Notes: generated by a model not told the origin, from the sequence alone. A stretch of DNA of 64,000 bases from Massilia norwichensis (GCF_024753245.1 NZ_JANUGX010000024.1:1-64000); one strand, 5' to 3'. Counted from the stretch's first letter, positions 20,874-30,974 are shown. Numbers and translations are program-made.

Positions 20874-21044
20874 TCAGCGCCGCCGCACCAGGGCCAGGCC
20901 GAGCAGGCCGATCCCCATCAGGCCGACCGAGAGCGGTTCCGGCACCGCATCGTCCGATGAGGTGACAAACATCGGCGCGACGGCCGCCCCGAGCGCGAAG
21001 GCGCTCAGCAAGGCGACGGTGATGCGGTGGCGGCTGGGTTTCAT
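20874..21044 (-). CDS. Very short PEP-CTERM protein (56 residues)
   Basis: Translation from ATG at 21044 gives MKPSRHRITVALLSAFALG..., a Sec-type signal with a basic start and a hydrophobic core. About ten residues later comes VPEPLSVGLMGIGLLGLALV and then RRR and the stop, the classical PEP-CTERM arrangement of Pro-Glu-Pro, hydrophobic helix and basic end. AGGAG lies 5 bases upstream. PEP-CTERM proteins are recognised by exosortase (EpsH) and exported for surface or exopolysaccharide association. This one has almost nothing between signal and anchor, so the mature product would be a tiny peptide. No exosortase is in the window. Confidence 0.7.
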   Translation of the reverse strand: MKPSRHRITVALLSAFALGAAVAPMFVTSSDDAVPEPLSVGLMGIGLLGLALVRRR

Positions 21045-21190
21045 CCTGGCTCCTGATTCGTTGCCTAGACAGAAGCAAGATCGATGCCTAGAGGAAATTA
21101 TTATGCCGAATCAGTCACTTAATGGCATGCGCCATCCGGGTAGCGGGTGCACTGTAAGATATGCCGACAGCATGGCTGCCGGCTAGGAAA

Positions 21191-21943
21191 TCAGGCGTGC
21201 TCTTCCGGCGCGCGGGAAACGCGCACGAACACCGGCGCCAGCAGCAGGCCGAGTTCGAACAGCAGCCACATCGGCACCGCCAGGGCCAGCTGGCTGACCA
21301 CGTCCGGCGGCGTCACGATGGCGGCGATCACGAAGGCGCCGACGATGATGTAGGGACGGAAGGACCTCAGCTTCTCGACGCTGACGATGCCCATCCGCAC
21401 CAGGATCACGACCACCACCGGCACCTCGAAGGTGGCGCCGAAGGCCAGGCACATCGAGATCACGAAATCGAGGTAGTTCTCGATGTCGGGCATCACCGCG
21501 ATCGAGGTCGGGGCGAAGTTGGCGATGAAGTGGAACACGCGGCCGAACACGAAGAAATAGCAGAACGCGACGCCAGCGATGAACAGCAGCGAGGACGAAA
21601 TCACCAGCGGCAGCACCAGCCGCTTTTCGTGGGCGTACAGGCCAGGCGCGATGAAGGCCCAGGCTTGATAGAACACCCAGGGCAGCGACAGGATCAGCGC
21701 CAGCACCAGGGTGACCTTCATCGGCACCAGGAAGGGGGCGCTGACGCCGGTGGCGATCATCTTGGCACCCACCGGCAGCGAGGCCAGCATGGGGGCGGCC
21801 AGGAAATCGTAGATCATCGCCGGACCGGGCCAGGCCAGCAGGGCGATGCAGACGAGAGCGACCCCGATCACGGCCTTGACCAGGCGGTCACGCAATTCGA
21901 CCAGGTGCGAAATGAAAGTTTCGCCTGCAGCTTCGTCAGTCAT
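21191..21943 (-). CDS. tatC: Sec-independent protein translocase TatC
   Basis: TatC (250 residues) is the multi-spanning receptor of the twin-arginine pathway that recognises RR signal peptides of folded proteins. It has six predicted transmembrane segments; the start TFISHLVELRDRLVKAV and the loop LSLPWVFYQAWAFIAPGLY are family signatures. It is last in tatABC, 7 bases after tatB. A probable Tat substrate in this window is the hydrolase at 50558. Confidence 0.96.
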   Translation of the reverse strand: MTDEAAGETFISHLVELRDRLVKAVIGVALVCIALLAWPGPAMIYDFLAAPMLASLPVGAKMIATGVSAPFLVPMKVTLVLALILSLPWVFYQAWAFIAPGLYAHEKRLVLPLVISSSLLFIAGVAFCYFFVFGRVFHFIANFAPTSIAVMPDIENYLDFVISMCLAFGATFEVPVVVVILVRMGIVSVEKLRSFRPYIIVGAFVIAAIVTPPDVVSQLALAVPMWLLFELGLLLAPVFVRVSRAPEEHA

Positions 21944-21950
21944 CTAGACT

Positions 21951-22466
21951 CTAGAAAAAGGAAGTGTTGGACTTGGCGCCAGGGCGGAACTTGCGCACGC
22001 GCGCCGCGCCCGACAGCACGTGCTGGCGGCCGCCGTGGCGGTTCTTGTACCAGGATGGAATGCTGGAGGTTTTGACCAGCTTCTTGCGGCGGAATTCGCG
22101 CGCCTTGCGCTCGATGTCGTCCGGGGTGGCGGTCGGCGTCGGTGCCGACGAGGCCATGGCGTCGCCGCGCCAGGCCGATTCGACCTCGCCCAGGTGCGAC
22201 GAGACCGTGCTCTCGACCTCGGTGCCGAAGCTCTCGACCTCGGTCTTGAAGCTGTGCGCGGTTTCCTGCACTTCCTTGTGCAGGTTGCGCAGCTCCTCCA
22301 TTTCGATCTCGCGCGAGACTTCCGACTTCACCTCGTGCAGGTAGCGCTGGGCACGGCCGTACAGGGTGCCGGCCATGCGCGCCACCTTGGGCAGGCGTTC
22401 GGGGCCGATCACGATCAGCGCGACCACCCCGATGACGGCAAGTTTGGAAAGCCCGAGATCGATCAT
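21951..22466 (-). CDS. tatB: Sec-independent protein translocase TatB
   Basis: TatB (171 residues) has one N-terminal membrane helix (MIDLGLSKLAVIGVVALIVI) followed by the GPERLPKVAR hinge and an amphipathic helix. A charged, low-complexity C-terminal region follows. It forms the substrate-receptor complex with TatC. The first ten residues and the GPE motif separate it from TatA. It lies 9 bases after tatA. Confidence 0.95.
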   Translation of the reverse strand: MIDLGLSKLAVIGVVALIVIGPERLPKVARMAGTLYGRAQRYLHEVKSEVSREIEMEELRNLHKEVQETAHSFKTEVESFGTEVESTVSSHLGEVESAWRGDAMASSAPTPTATPDDIERKAREFRRKKLVKTSSIPSWYKNRHGGRQHVLSGAARVRKFRPGAKSNTSFF

Positions 22467-22475
22467 GGACAGGAA

Positions 22476-22724
22476 TTACGAGCGGTTCTTTTCGCGCGTT
22501 TCGACGTCGATCGTGGTGGTCGACTTGTCGACCACCTGCGAAGGCGGTGCCGGCGGCACGTTGGCATTCGCCTGGCGCTCTTCCTCGCTGCCCTTGACGC
22601 CGTCCTTGAAGCCTTTGACAGCCTTACCCAGGTCGGAACCTGCGTTCTTCAGCTTGCTGGTACCGAACACCAGCACAACCACCACCAGCACGATCAGCCA
22701 GTGCCAAATACTAAACGAACCCAT
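22476..22724 (-). CDS. tatA: Sec-independent protein translocase TatA
   Basis: TatA (82 residues) has the membrane helix [16 protein letters not shown], then the hinge and amphipathic helix [20 protein letters not shown], and forms the pore or membrane-thinning oligomer of the Tat system. The start at 22724 is fixed by GGAG 6 bases upstream; an in-frame ATG at 22811 would add residues before the helix that TatA does not have. It heads tatABC, downstream of the HIT gene. Confidence 0.96.
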   Translation of the reverse strand: MGSFSIWHWLIVLVVVVLVFGTSKLKNAGSDLGKAVKGFKDGVKGSEEERQANANVPPAPPSQVVDKSTTTIDVETREKNRS

Positions 22725-22838
22725 TGTTTTCTCCTTGCAGGCGTACGCCCGAATTCGCATACAGCGTACGCGCAGTATACGCGATGATTCCCCGGCATGG
22801 CTTCTTTCCACCCGGAAGTTGTTTTTAAGCTCTAGGCG

Positions 22839-23213
22839 TCAGGTCCCGAGCCCGCGCCATGGACGCGGACCGCCATACACGTGCAGGTGCAGGTGATAGA
22901 CCTCTTGCCCGCCGTCCGGCCCGCAGTTGATCAGCGTTTTATAACCGCCGCTGCGCTGGCCATCGGGTCCCTGCTTGACGGCGATACCATGTTCGGCAGC
23001 CAGCTTCGGCGCCAGCGCCAGCATCTTGCCCAGCACCGCCGCGTGTTCATCCGTGCAGTCGGACAGCGTGGCCACGTGCTGCTTCGGAATCACCAGCAGG
23101 TGGACCGGCGCCGCCGGGTTGATGTCCTTGAACGCGAGCAAATCCTCGTCTTCGTACACCACGCCTGCCGGAATCTGCTTGGCGACGATCTTGCAAAAGA
23201 TGCAGTTGTCCAT
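22839..23213 (-). CDS. HIT-family (HINT-type) nucleotide-binding hydrolase
   Basis: This histidine-triad protein of 124 residues starts MDNCIFCKIVAKQIPA with CxxC zinc ligands. The catalytic triad HLHLHV is near the C-terminus. Members hydrolyse AMP- or GMP-lysine-type phosphoramidates. The ATG at 23213 is preceded by GAGAGAA and matches family starts; an upstream ATG at 23237 falls in the REP-A repeat. It sits between hisE and tatA, the usual place in Burkholderiales, with no known functional link to either. Confidence 0.92.
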   Translation of the reverse strand: MDNCIFCKIVAKQIPAGVVYEDEDLLAFKDINPAAPVHLLVIPKQHVATLSDCTDEHAAVLGKMLALAPKLAAEHGIAVKQGPDGQRSGGYKTLINCGPDGGQEVYHLHLHVYGGPRPWRGLGT

Positions 23214-23223
23214 GTTCTCTCCA

Positions 23224-23250
23224 GGTAGGGTGGGCACACCGTGCCCACGG
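23224..23250. repeat. REP-A dispersed palindrome inside the his-tat operon
   Basis: GGTAGGGTGGGCACACCGTG followed by CCCACGG fills nearly all the gap between the hisE stop and the HIT start. As a hairpin in the polycistronic message it could affect RNA stability. Confidence 0.78.
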
Positions 23251-23252
23251 TA

Positions 23253-23594
23253 TCAATCCTGCTTGCGGGCCGCCTTTTCGTCGAGGCCGGACAGGCCTTC
23301 GCGGCGCGCCAGCTCGTCCAGCACCTGTTCCGGCGTCAGGCCGAAACGCGCCAGCAGCACGGCGGAATGGAACCACAGGTCGGCCACTTCGTACAGCAGC
23401 TTCGACGCATCGGCACCGGCGCGCACGTCCTTGGCCGCCATCACGGTCTCGGTGGCTTCTTCGCCGATCTTCTTGAGGATGGCGTCGTCACCCTTGGCGA
23501 ACAGGCGCGCGACATAGGATTTGTCCGGATCGCCGCCGTTTTCCGGCTTGCGCGATTCGATCACCGCCGCCAGGCGGTTCAGGGTGGTGCTCAT
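23253..23594 (-). CDS. hisE: Phosphoribosyl-ATP pyrophosphatase
   Basis: HisE (113 residues) hydrolyses PRPP-derived phosphoribosyl-ATP to phosphoribosyl-AMP, the second step of histidine synthesis. The all-alpha MazG-type fold is marked by [14 protein letters not shown] and [14 protein letters not shown]. The ATG at 23594 overlaps the hisI stop (ATGA), so the two are coupled. A longer frame upstream is only hisI read out of frame. Confidence 0.95.
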   Translation of the reverse strand: MSTTLNRLAAVIESRKPENGGDPDKSYVARLFAKGDDAILKKIGEEATETVMAAKDVRAGADASKLLYEVADLWFHSAVLLARFGLTPEQVLDELARREGLSGLDEKAARKQD

Positions 23595-24025
23595 TTTGTT
23601 TTTTTCGGGTTCGTGTAAATCGTGTCCGGATCCTTCAGCACCGGATCGGTATCCTGCCAGTCGCCATTGTCGAACTTCTGGAAGAAGCAGGAGTGACGGC
23701 CGGTATGGCAGGCGATGCCGCCGGCCTGCTCGACCTTCAGCAACACCACGTCTTCGTCGCAGTCGAGGCGGATTTCCAGCACCTTCTGCACGTGGCCGGA
23801 CTCTTCGCCCTTGTGCCACAGCTTCTTGCGCGAGCGGCTCCAATACACCGCTTCGCCGAGTTCCACGGTCTTGGCCAGGGCTTCGCGGTTCATCCAGGCG
23901 AACATCAGGATGTCGCCGGTTGCGGCTTCCTGGGCGATCACCGGCACCAGGCCGTTTTCGTCCCATTTGACCTTCTTCAGCCAGGGCTGGGCCGGAATCG
24001 ATGGGGTCGTCGTCGGGGTAACCAT
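23591..24025 (-). CDS. hisI: Phosphoribosyl-AMP cyclohydrolase
   Basis: HisI (144 residues) opens the purine ring of phosphoribosyl-AMP, the third step. [13 protein letters not shown] holds the aspartates for Mg2+ and [10 protein letters not shown] the cysteines for zinc. It is separate from HisE, unlike the fused enterobacterial form. It follows hisF by 16 bases. Confidence 0.95.
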   Translation of the reverse strand: MVTPTTTPSIPAQPWLKKVKWDENGLVPVIAQEAATGDILMFAWMNREALAKTVELGEAVYWSRSRKKLWHKGEESGHVQKVLEIRLDCDEDVVLLKVEQAGGIACHTGRHSCFFQKFDNGDWQDTDPVLKDPDTIYTNPKKTK

Positions 24026-24041
24026 CTGTGTCGTGTCCAGT

Positions 24042-24803
24042 TCAGTCCAATCGCATCGGGATGCCGCGTTCCTGCATGAAGCGCTTGGCTTCGCCGACCG
24101 TGTGCTGCCCGTAGTGGAAGATGCTGGCGGCCAGTACCGCGTCGGCGTGGCCCTCGAGGACGCCGTCCGCCAGGCATTGCAGGCTGCCGACGCCCCCGGA
24201 AGCGATCACGGGAATGCCGACCGCGTCCGAGACGGCGCGCGTCAGGCCCAGGTCGAAGCCGCACCGGGTGCCGTCGCGGTCCATGCTGGTCAACAGCAGT
24301 TCGCCGGCGCCCAGGCTTTCCATTTTACGGGCCCACTCGACGGCGTCGAGGCCGGTCGGGTTGCGGCCGCCATGGGTGAACACTTCCCACTTGCCGGGCG
24401 CGACCTGCTTGGCGTCGATCGCCACCACGATGCATTGCGAGCCGTGCTTCTGCGAGGCGTCGAACACCAGTTGCGGGTTGGTGACCGCCGAGGTATTCAT
24501 CGACACTTTATCGGCGCCGGCGTTCAGCAGACGGCGCACGTCCTCGACCTTGCGCACGCCGCCACCGACGGTGAGCGGAATGAACACGGTGGACGCGACC
24601 GCTTCGATGATCGGCAGGATCAGGTCGCGGCCGTCGCTCGAGGCGGTGATGTCGAGGAAGGTGATCTCGTCGGCGCCCTGGCCATCGTAGCGGCGTGCGA
24701 TCTCGACCGGGTCGCCGGCATCGCGCAACTCGGTGAAATTGACGCCCTTGACCACGCGGCCGCCGGTGACGTCGAGGCAGGGGATGATGCGTTTTGCGAG
24801 CAT
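24042..24803 (-). CDS. hisF: Imidazole glycerol phosphate synthase cyclase subunit
   Basis: HisF (253 residues) is a beta-alpha barrel that with HisH makes imidazole glycerol phosphate and AICAR. The catalytic aspartate lies in [14 protein letters not shown] (Asp11), with the second in the AIDAK segment near 130. The two phosphate sites are GGGVR and SGGVG. It is separated from hisA by an inserted REP-B repeat. Confidence 0.97.
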   Translation of the reverse strand: MLAKRIIPCLDVTGGRVVKGVNFTELRDAGDPVEIARRYDGQGADEITFLDITASSDGRDLILPIIEAVASTVFIPLTVGGGVRKVEDVRRLLNAGADKVSMNTSAVTNPQLVFDASQKHGSQCIVVAIDAKQVAPGKWEVFTHGGRNPTGLDAVEWARKMESLGAGELLLTSMDRDGTRCGFDLGLTRAVSDAVGIPVIASGGVGSLQCLADGVLEGHADAVLAASIFHYGQHTVGEAKRFMQERGIPMRLD

Positions 24804-24820
24804 AATTTAAGTATCGGCTC

Positions 24821-24906
24821 GTCGTTCCCGCGGAGGCGGGAACCCAAGTTTGTATGCGTTTCGATTGCTCATGCAAGCTTGGATTCCCGCCTGCGCGGGA
24901 ATGACG
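24821..24906. repeat. REP-B dispersed inverted repeat between hisA and hisF
   Basis: GTCGTTCCCGCGGAGGCGGG at the left end is mirrored by CCCGCCTGCGCGGGAATGAC at the right, enclosing CCAAGTTTG/CAAGCTTGG inner arms. The whole gap forms a long imperfect hairpin. Relatives lie at 28087, 41443 and 63411. Confidence 0.8.
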
Positions 24907-24916
24907 TTTGGGTATA

Positions 24917-25693
24917 TCAGGCTTGTGCGCCCTCGGTCAGCTCGTCGGCGCGCTCCTGCGCAGCTGCCAGGTCGAGCGTGCCTTCGTAAATCGAGCGGCC
25001 GCAGATCACGCCCTCGATGCCTTCGTCCTGCACCGCGCACAGCGCTTCGACGTCGGCCAGGTTGTGCAGGCCGCCGGAAGCGATGACCGGGATCTTGACG
25101 GCTTGCGCCAGGCGCACGGTCGCTTCGATGTTCACGCCGCCCATCATGCCGTCGCGGCCGATGTCGGTGTAGATGATCGACTCGACGCCGTAGCCTTCGA
25201 ATTTCTGTGCCAGGTCGATGACTTCGTGGCCCGACATCTTGCTCCAGCCGTCGGTCGCGACTTTACCGTCCTTGGCGTCCAGGCCGACGATGATGGAACC
25301 CGGGAAGGCGCCGCAGGCGTCGTGCAGGAAGCCCGGGTTCTTCACCGCGGCGGTGCCGACGATGATGTAGGTGATGCCGTCGTCCAGGTAGCGCTCGATG
25401 GTGTCGAGGTCGCGGATGCCGCCGCCGAGCTGGACCGGGATCTCGTCCAGGTCATTCTCGACGGCGTATTCCTGCACCACCTGAATGATCGATTTGATGG
25501 CAGCTTCGTTCTTCGGCTTGCCCGCGAATGCGCCGTTCAGGTCGACCAGGTGCAGGCGGCGCGCGCCCTTCTTGAGCCAGTGCAGCGCCATCTCGGCGGG
25601 ATCTTCGGAGAACACGGTGGCGAGGTCCATATCGCCCTGTTTCAGGCGAACGCAGTGACCGTCTTTCAGGTCGATGGCGGGGATCAGCAGCAT
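24917..25693 (-). CDS. hisA: ProFAR isomerase (HisA)
   Basis: HisA (258 residues) isomerises ProFAR to PRFAR and is a beta-alpha barrel paralogous to His[18 protein letters not shown] starts the protein with the catalytic aspartate, the second lies in [10 protein letters not shown], and GGGIRD and SGGLHN bind phosphate. The ATG at 25693 is the family start; the frame extends to 25759 only over non-conserved residues. It lies 13 bases after hisH. Confidence 0.97.
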   Translation of the reverse strand: MLLIPAIDLKDGHCVRLKQGDMDLATVFSEDPAEMALHWLKKGARRLHLVDLNGAFAGKPKNEAAIKSIIQVVQEYAVENDLDEIPVQLGGGIRDLDTIERYLDDGITYIIVGTAAVKNPGFLHDACGAFPGSIIVGLDAKDGKVATDGWSKMSGHEVIDLAQKFEGYGVESIIYTDIGRDGMMGGVNIEATVRLAQAVKIPVIASGGLHNLADVEALCAVQDEGIEGVICGRSIYEGTLDLAAAQERADELTEGAQA

Positions 25694-25706
25694 GGTCGTA
25701 AAAAGG

Positions 25707-26348
25707 TTAAGGATTCCAGTGGATGAAATTGCGGTACAGGCGCAGGCCGGCGTCTGCACTCTTCTCGGGGTGAAACTGGGTGGCGACGATGTTATCGCGC
25801 GCGACTGCGCAGCAGTAGGCGCCGCCGTAGTCGGCCTCGCCGATGGTGTCGGCGGGGTTTTCGGGCTGGGCGTAATAGCTGTGCACGAAATAGAACCAGG
25901 CGCCGTCCTCGACGCCTTCCCACAGCGGGTGCGCGCGCACCTGGCGCACGCGGTTCCAGCCCATCTGCGGGACCTTGAAGCGCGAGCCGTCGGCCTGCGT
26001 CTTGCCGTCCAGCTGGAAGCGCACGACGCGACCAGGCAGCAGGCCCAGGCCCGGCGTGCCCTCGTTTTCCTCGCTCATGTCGAACAGCATCTGCTCGCCC
26101 ACGCACACGCCCATCACCGGACGGGTCTTCATGGCGCGCAGCACCGCGTCTTCGGCGCCGGATTCGCGCAGGCCGCGCATGCAGTCGCGCATCGCGCCCT
26201 GCCCCGGCAGCACGACGCGGTCGGCCGCATCGATGTCGGCGGCCTGGCTGGACACGACGATCTCGGCTTCAGGGACGGCGGCGCGCAGCGCCTGCGCCAC
26301 CGAGCGCAGGTTGCCCAAACCGTCGACCACAACAATCTTGTTTGCCAT
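25707..26348 (-). CDS. hisH: Imidazole glycerol phosphate synthase glutaminase subunit
   Basis: HisH (213 residues) is the class I glutamine amidotransferase that feeds ammonia to HisF. The nucleophile is Cys82 in MGVCVGEQM, and the His-Glu pair is in ATQFHPEKS near the C-terminus. It starts 24 bases after hisB. Confidence 0.96.
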   Translation of the reverse strand: MANKIVVVDGLGNLRSVAQALRAAVPEAEIVVSSQAADIDAADRVVLPGQGAMRDCMRGLRESGAEDAVLRAMKTRPVMGVCVGEQMLFDMSEENEGTPGLGLLPGRVVRFQLDGKTQADGSRFKVPQMGWNRVRQVRAHPLWEGVEDGAWFYFVHSYYAQPENPADTIGEADYGGAYCCAVARDNIVATQFHPEKSADAGLRLYRNFIHWNP

Positions 26349-26372
26349 AGTGATGTCGCTCAGTGATCCCGA

Positions 26373-26963
26373 TTACAGGCTGCCCTTGGTGGAAGGGATC
26401 GTGCCGAGCGCGCGCTCGTCGAGCTCGGACGCCATGCGCAGCGCGCGGCCGAAGGCCTTGAACACGGTCTCGCACTGGTGGTGGGCGTTCACGCCGCGCA
26501 GGTTGTCCACGTGCAGGGTCACGCCGGCGTGGTTGACGAAGCCGCGGAAGAACTCGATGGTGAGGTCGACGTCGAACTTGCCGATGGTGGCGCGGGTGAA
26601 CGGCACATGCCATTCCAGGCCCGGACGGCCGGAAAAGTCGATCACCACGCGCGACAGCGCCTCGTCCAGCGGCACGTAGGCATGGCCATAGCGGCGGATC
26701 CCCTTCTTGTCGCCGATCGCCTTGGCGACCGCCATGCCCAGCGTGATGCCGGTGTCCTCGACGGTATGGTGGTCGTCGATGTGCAGGTCGCCGACGGCTT
26801 CGACTTCGAGGTCGATCAGGCCATGGCGGGCGATCTGGTCCAGCATATGGTCGAGGAAGGGCACGCCGGTGTTGAGCTTCTGGCGGCCGGTGCCGTCGAG
26901 GTTCAGCGCGACGCGGATTTGCGTCTCGCTGGTGTTGCGGGTGATTTCTGCGGTGCGGGTCAT
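26373..26963 (-). CDS. hisB: Imidazoleglycerol-phosphate dehydratase
   Basis: HisB (196 residues) is the stand-alone dehydratase without the HAD phosphatase half seen in E. coli, so histidinol-phosphate phosphatase must be encoded elsewhere. The metal-binding repeats are [23 protein letters not shown] and the C-terminal [15 protein letters not shown]. Its ATG overlaps the hisC stop by one base. Confidence 0.96.
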   Translation of the reverse strand: MTRTAEITRNTSETQIRVALNLDGTGRQKLNTGVPFLDHMLDQIARHGLIDLEVEAVGDLHIDDHHTVEDTGITLGMAVAKAIGDKKGIRRYGHAYVPLDEALSRVVIDFSGRPGLEWHVPFTRATIGKFDVDLTIEFFRGFVNHAGVTLHVDNLRGVNAHHQCETVFKAFGRALRMASELDERALGTIPSTKGSL

Positions 26964-28051
26964 TACAGGGAAGCCTTCAGGGCATTCAGGAATACGGAAT
27001 TCTCTTCCGGGGTGCTGACCGTCACGCGGATGCAGTTGGCCAGCAATACATGCATTTTACTCAAATTTTTAATCAGTACCCGTTCGGCGAACAGTTTAGC
27101 GCAGGTGCGCTCGGCGTCCGGTACGCGCAGGGTAATGAAATTCGCGCTCGACGGGAACACGGTCACGCCCGGCAGCGCCGCCAGCGCGGCAGCCAGTTCG
27201 CCGCGCGCTTCGTTCAGCTTTGCCGCCTGCTCGTCGAGCACGGCGACGTGGTCGAGCGCGAACTCGGCCGCCACCTGGGTCAGCACGTTGACATTGTAGG
27301 GCGGACGCACCTTGTCGAACTGCGCCAGCAGCGCCGGCGCCGCGGCCAGGTAGCCGAGGCGGATGCCGGCCAGGCCCAGCTTCGACAGCGTGCGCATCAC
27401 CATCAGGTTCGGGTATTGCGGCAGGCGGTCCATGAAGCTGGTGCGGGCGAAGGGCTGATAGGCCTCGTCGACCACGGCGATGCCGGTCTCGCCCAGCGCC
27501 TCGATGATGGCGATCATGTCGTCTTCATCGTAGAGGTTGCCGGTCGGGTTGTTCGGGTAAGCCAGGAACACCACCGCCGGCTTGTGCTGTTCGATCGCCG
27601 CCAGCATCGCCGCGCGGTCGAGCGAAAAGTCGGCTTTCAAAGGCACGCCGACGTAATCCATGCCGGCAAACTGGGCCGAGCGCTGGAACATGACGAAGGC
27701 CGGGCTCGGCGCCATCAGGACCGCACGCTTGTCCTGGCGCGCGGTGGCGGTGGCGATGATGCTGATGATCTCGTCCGAGCCGTTGCCGAGGATGACGTCG
27801 TAGCCGTTCGGTACGCCGAGCTTGTCGCAGATCTTCTGCTTGAGGGTGGCGTACGAGGCCACCGGATAGCGGTTCAGCACGGCCTCGGCCAGGCGCGTGG
27901 CCAGTTCCTGGCGCAGCGGGTCCGGCAGCTCGTACGGGTTTTCCATCGCGTCGAGCTTGATGTAGCCACTGGCGTCGGGCACGTTGTAGATATGGCCGGC
28001 ACGGACGTCTTCGCGGATCGTGTTGGCGATGAGGGTGTCGATGTCGGTCAT
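26963..28051 (-). CDS. hisC: Histidinol-phosphate aminotransferase
   Basis: HisC (362 residues) is a fold-type I PLP enzyme. The Schiff-base lysine is Lys224 in [10 protein letters not shown], with YPNNPTGN and VDEAYQPF lining the cofactor site. Its ATG overlaps the methyltransferase stop (ATGA at 28048-28051), so translation is probably coupled to that gene rather than directly to hisD. Confidence 0.96.
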   Translation of the reverse strand: MTDIDTLIANTIREDVRAGHIYNVPDASGYIKLDAMENPYELPDPLRQELATRLAEAVLNRYPVASYATLKQKICDKLGVPNGYDVILGNGSDEIISIIATATARQDKRAVLMAPSPAFVMFQRSAQFAGMDYVGVPLKADFSLDRAAMLAAIEQHKPAVVFLAYPNNPTGNLYDEDDMIAIIEALGETGIAVVDEAYQPFARTSFMDRLPQYPNLMVMRTLSKLGLAGIRLGYLAAAPALLAQFDKVRPPYNVNVLTQVAAEFALDHVAVLDEQAAKLNEARGELAAALAALPGVTVFPSSANFITLRVPDAERTCAKLFAERVLIKNLSKMHVLLANCIRVTVSTPEENSVFLNALKASL

Positions 28052-28971
28052 GGTGTGCTTTCTTCGGTGATGTCGTCAATAACACCGTCGTCCTCGCGGA
28101 AGCGGGGACCCATGCTGCGCTTGCTGTCGCGCTCAGCATGGATTCCCGCTTTCGCGGGAATGACGGTTTCAGCTTTGTCCTTTTTGCGCACGCTAGCGGC
28201 CTTTTTCTTTACCGGCGGCTCGGGTTGCGCCAAGCGCTGCTGGATGATCTCGCAATACGCCGGGTTCAGCTCGAAGCCGACGAAATGCCGGCCCAGCTTG
28301 CGCGCCGCCAGTGCCGTGGTGCCGCTGCCCATGAAGGGATCGAGCACCACGCCGCCCGCCGGACACGAGGCCTTCAGCATGCGCTCGATGATCTCGAGCG
28401 GCTTCTGGGTCGGATGGTCGACGCGCTCGGCATGCTCGCGGTGCAGACGCGACACGCTCCACAAATCCTTCGGGTTGTAGCCGACCTCCAGCCACTTGGC
28501 GCCGATGAAGATCGAGCGCGAGCGTGCCTTCTTGGTCGCGGCGTCGTACGGAATGCGCACGGCGTCCAGGTCGAAATAATAATCCTTGCGCTTCACGAAG
28601 AAGCCGATCGTGTCGTGCACCGAGCTGAAGCTGCGGGTGCTGCCGCCCATCGAGGGCACGCGGCGGTCCCAGATGATCTCGTTCATCATCGTCAGGCGCT
28701 TTTTGAGCATGACGAAGATCTCCGGCGCGAAGCGCCAGGTCAGGAAGATGTACAGGCTGCCGTTCGGTTTCAGCTTCGGCAGCGCGATGTCGATCCAGCG
28801 CTCGGTCCAGGCCAGGTAATTGTCCACGCTCTGCTGGTCGGAGGCGTTGCCGTAGTCCTTGCCGAGGTTGTAGGGCGGGTCGGTGAGGATCAGGTCGATG
28901 GCCCCATCCGGAATGCGCGCCATCCCCTCCAGCGCATCCTCGCAGAAGACCTGGTCGACCCAGCCCGTCAT
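28048..28971 (-). CDS. Orphan beta-class site-specific DNA methyltransferase embedded in the his operon
   Basis: This enzyme of about 307 residues methylates an amino group of DNA adenine or cytosine using S-adenosylmethionine. Motif [10 protein letters not shown], lies near residue 33 and motif [13 protein letters not shown], in the C-terminal third; that order marks the beta class. [13 protein letters not shown] is also typical. No restriction gene is adjacent. It overlaps hisD upstream and hisC downstream by ATGA. The last ~35 residues (from about [13 protein letters not shown]) are encoded by a REP-B repeat and are probably an added tail. Recognition sequence is unknown. Confidence 0.9.
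   Translation of the reverse strand: MTGWVDQVFCEDALEGMARIPDGAIDLILTDPPYNLGKDYGNASDQQSVDNYLAWTERWIDIALPKLKPNGSLYIFLTWRFAPEIFVMLKKRLTMMNEIIWDRRVPSMGGSTRSFSSVHDTIGFFVKRKDYYFDLDAVRIPYDAATKKARSRSIFIGAKWLEVGYNPKDLWSVSRLHREHAERVDHPTQKPLEIIERMLKASCPAGGVVLDPFMGSGTTALAARKLGRHFVGFELNPAYCEIIQQRLAQPEPPVKKKAASVRKKDKAETVIPAKAGIHAERDSKRSMGPRFREDDGVIDDITEESTP
28087..28165. repeat. REP-B repeat inside the methyltransferase 3' coding end
   Basis: GTCGTCCTCGCGGAAGCGGG and CCCGCTTTCGCGGGAATGAC form the outer arms, with CATGCTG/CAGCATG inner arms. The repeat is read in frame as part of the methyltransferase gene and ends about 37 bases before the hisC start. Confidence 0.82.
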
Positions 28972-30302
28972 GACTTTTCTTGGATCCGTAGTTCTGCGCT
29001 GCGGGCATGCGCCTGCAAACCCTCGCCGTACGCCAGCTCGGCCGCGACCTTGCCCAGCGTTTGCGCGCCGGCTTCGGACACGAACAGGACCGAAGAGCGC
29101 TTCTGGAAGTCGTACACGCCCAGCGGCGACGAGAAGCGCGCCGTGCGCGAAGTCGGCAGCACGTGGTTCGGGCCGCAGCAGTAATCGCCCAGCGACTCCG
29201 ACGAGAAGCGGCCCAGGAACATCGCGCCGGCGTGGCGGATGCGGTCGGCCCACTGCTGCGGCTCGGCAGCCGAGATTTCCAGGTGCTCGGCGGCGATGTC
29301 GTTGGCGATCTCGCAGGCCTCTTCCATATCGCGCACCTTGATCAGCGCGCCACGGTCCGTCATCGAGGTCGTGATCGTGTCCTTGCGCGGCATGGTCGGC
29401 AGCAGCTTGTGGATGCTGGCCTCGACCTGGGCGATGTAGTCGGCGTCCGGGCACAGCAGAATGGCCTGGGCCAGCTCGTCGTGCTCGGCCTGCGAGAACA
29501 GGTCCATCGCGACCCAGTCCGGATCGGTGGTACCGTCGCACAGCACCAGGATTTCGGACGGACCGGCGATCATGTCGATGCCGACCGTGCCGAACACGCG
29601 GCGCTTGGCGGCGGCCACATAGGCGTTACCCGGGCCGACGATCTTGTCGACCGCCGGGATGATCTCGGTGCCGTAGGCCAGCGCGGCCACGGCCTGGGCG
29701 CCGCCGATGGTGATCACGCGGGTCACGCCGGCAATCGCGGCGGCGGCCAGCACCATCTGGTTTTTGACGCCGTCCGGGGTCGGCACCACCATCACGATGT
29801 CTTTCACGCCGGCGACCCTAGCAGGAATCGCATTCATCAGCACCGACGACGGATACGCGGCCTTGCCGCCCGGGACGTAGATGCCGACGCGGTCCAGCGG
29901 CGTCACACGCTGGCCGAGCACGGTGCCATCAGGCTCCGTGTAAGTAAAACCGTTCAGCTCCTGCTTCTGGCGCTCGTGGAACACGCGGATGCGGTCGGCG
30001 GCGGTCTGCAGCGCGGCGCGCTGGGCGGCCGGCAGTGCCGCCAGGGCGGCCTGCAGCTCGTCCTGGCCGAGGTCGAAGGCGGCCATGCTGGTGGCGCCGT
30101 TCGGGATGCGGTCGAATTTGTTGGTGTACTCGAGCACGGCCGCATCGCCGCGCGCCTTGACGTCGGCGAGGATCCTGGCGACGGCGGACTCGATGGCGTC
30201 GTCGGTCTCCGCTTCGAAGGCCAGCAGCCTGGTGAGCTGCTGCTTGAAATCGGCGGCGGTGGAATCGAGTTTGCGGACCCGCAGTTCTACATTCCTTGTC
30301 AT
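28968..30302 (-). CDS. hisD: Histidinol dehydrogenase
   Basis: HisD (444 residues) makes the two-step NAD-dependent oxidation of histidinol to histidine with bound zinc. Visible signatures are [39 protein letters not shown] and [10 protein letters not shown]. The ATG at 30302 starts the conserved protein; the frame continues upstream to 30488, but only as hisG read out of frame. It lies 4 bases after hisG. Confidence 0.96.
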   Translation of the reverse strand: MTRNVELRVRKLDSTAADFKQQLTRLLAFEAETDDAIESAVARILADVKARGDAAVLEYTNKFDRIPNGATSMAAFDLGQDELQAALAALPAAQRAALQTAADRIRVFHERQKQELNGFTYTEPDGTVLGQRVTPLDRVGIYVPGGKAAYPSSVLMNAIPARVAGVKDIVMVVPTPDGVKNQMVLAAAAIAGVTRVITIGGAQAVAALAYGTEIIPAVDKIVGPGNAYVAAAKRRVFGTVGIDMIAGPSEILVLCDGTTDPDWVAMDLFSQAEHDELAQAILLCPDADYIAQVEASIHKLLPTMPRKDTITTSMTDRGALIKVRDMEEACEIANDIAAEHLEISAAEPQQWADRIRHAGAMFLGRFSSESLGDYCCGPNHVLPTSRTARFSSPLGVYDFQKRSSVLFVSEAGAQTLGKVAAELAYGEGLQAHARSAELRIQEKS

Positions 30303-30306
30303 TGCT

Positions 30307-30974
30307 TTAGCCTTGCTGTTTCGAGGCGCGTTCGAAGGCCTCGATGATGGGTTGCAGGCGCTCGCGCTTGAGCTTGAGCGCAGCCTGGTTGACCACCAGG
30401 CGCGATGAGATCTCCATGATCTTCTCGACTTCGACCAGATTGTTGGCGCGCAGCGTGCCGCCGGTCGAGACCACGTCGACGATGGCATCCGACAGGCCGA
30501 CCAGCGGCGCCAGTTCCATCGAACCGTACAGTTTGATCAGGTCGACGTGCACGCCCTTCTTGGCGAAGTGCTCGCGCGCGGTGTTCACGAACTTGGTCGC
30601 GACGCGCAGGCGCGCGCCCTGGCGCACCGCGGTCTCGTAGTCGAAGCCGGCATTCACCGCCACCGACATGCGGCAGCAGGCGATGCGCAGGTCGACCGGC
30701 TGGTACAGGCCTTCGCCGCCATGCTCGAGCAGCACGTCCTTGCCGGCCACGCCGAAGTCGGCGGCGCCGTACTGGACATAGGTCGGCACGTCGGTCGCGC
30801 GCACGATCAGCACGCGCACATTCGGGTCGTTGGTGGCGAGGATCAGCTTGCGCGAGGTTTCCGGATTTTCCGTGACCTCGATGCCGGCCGCGGCCAGCAG
30901 CGGCAGCGTGTCTTCAAAAATGCGGCCCTTGGACAGGGCCAGGATCAGCTGGGAGTCATCCCGCGTTGGTTTGC

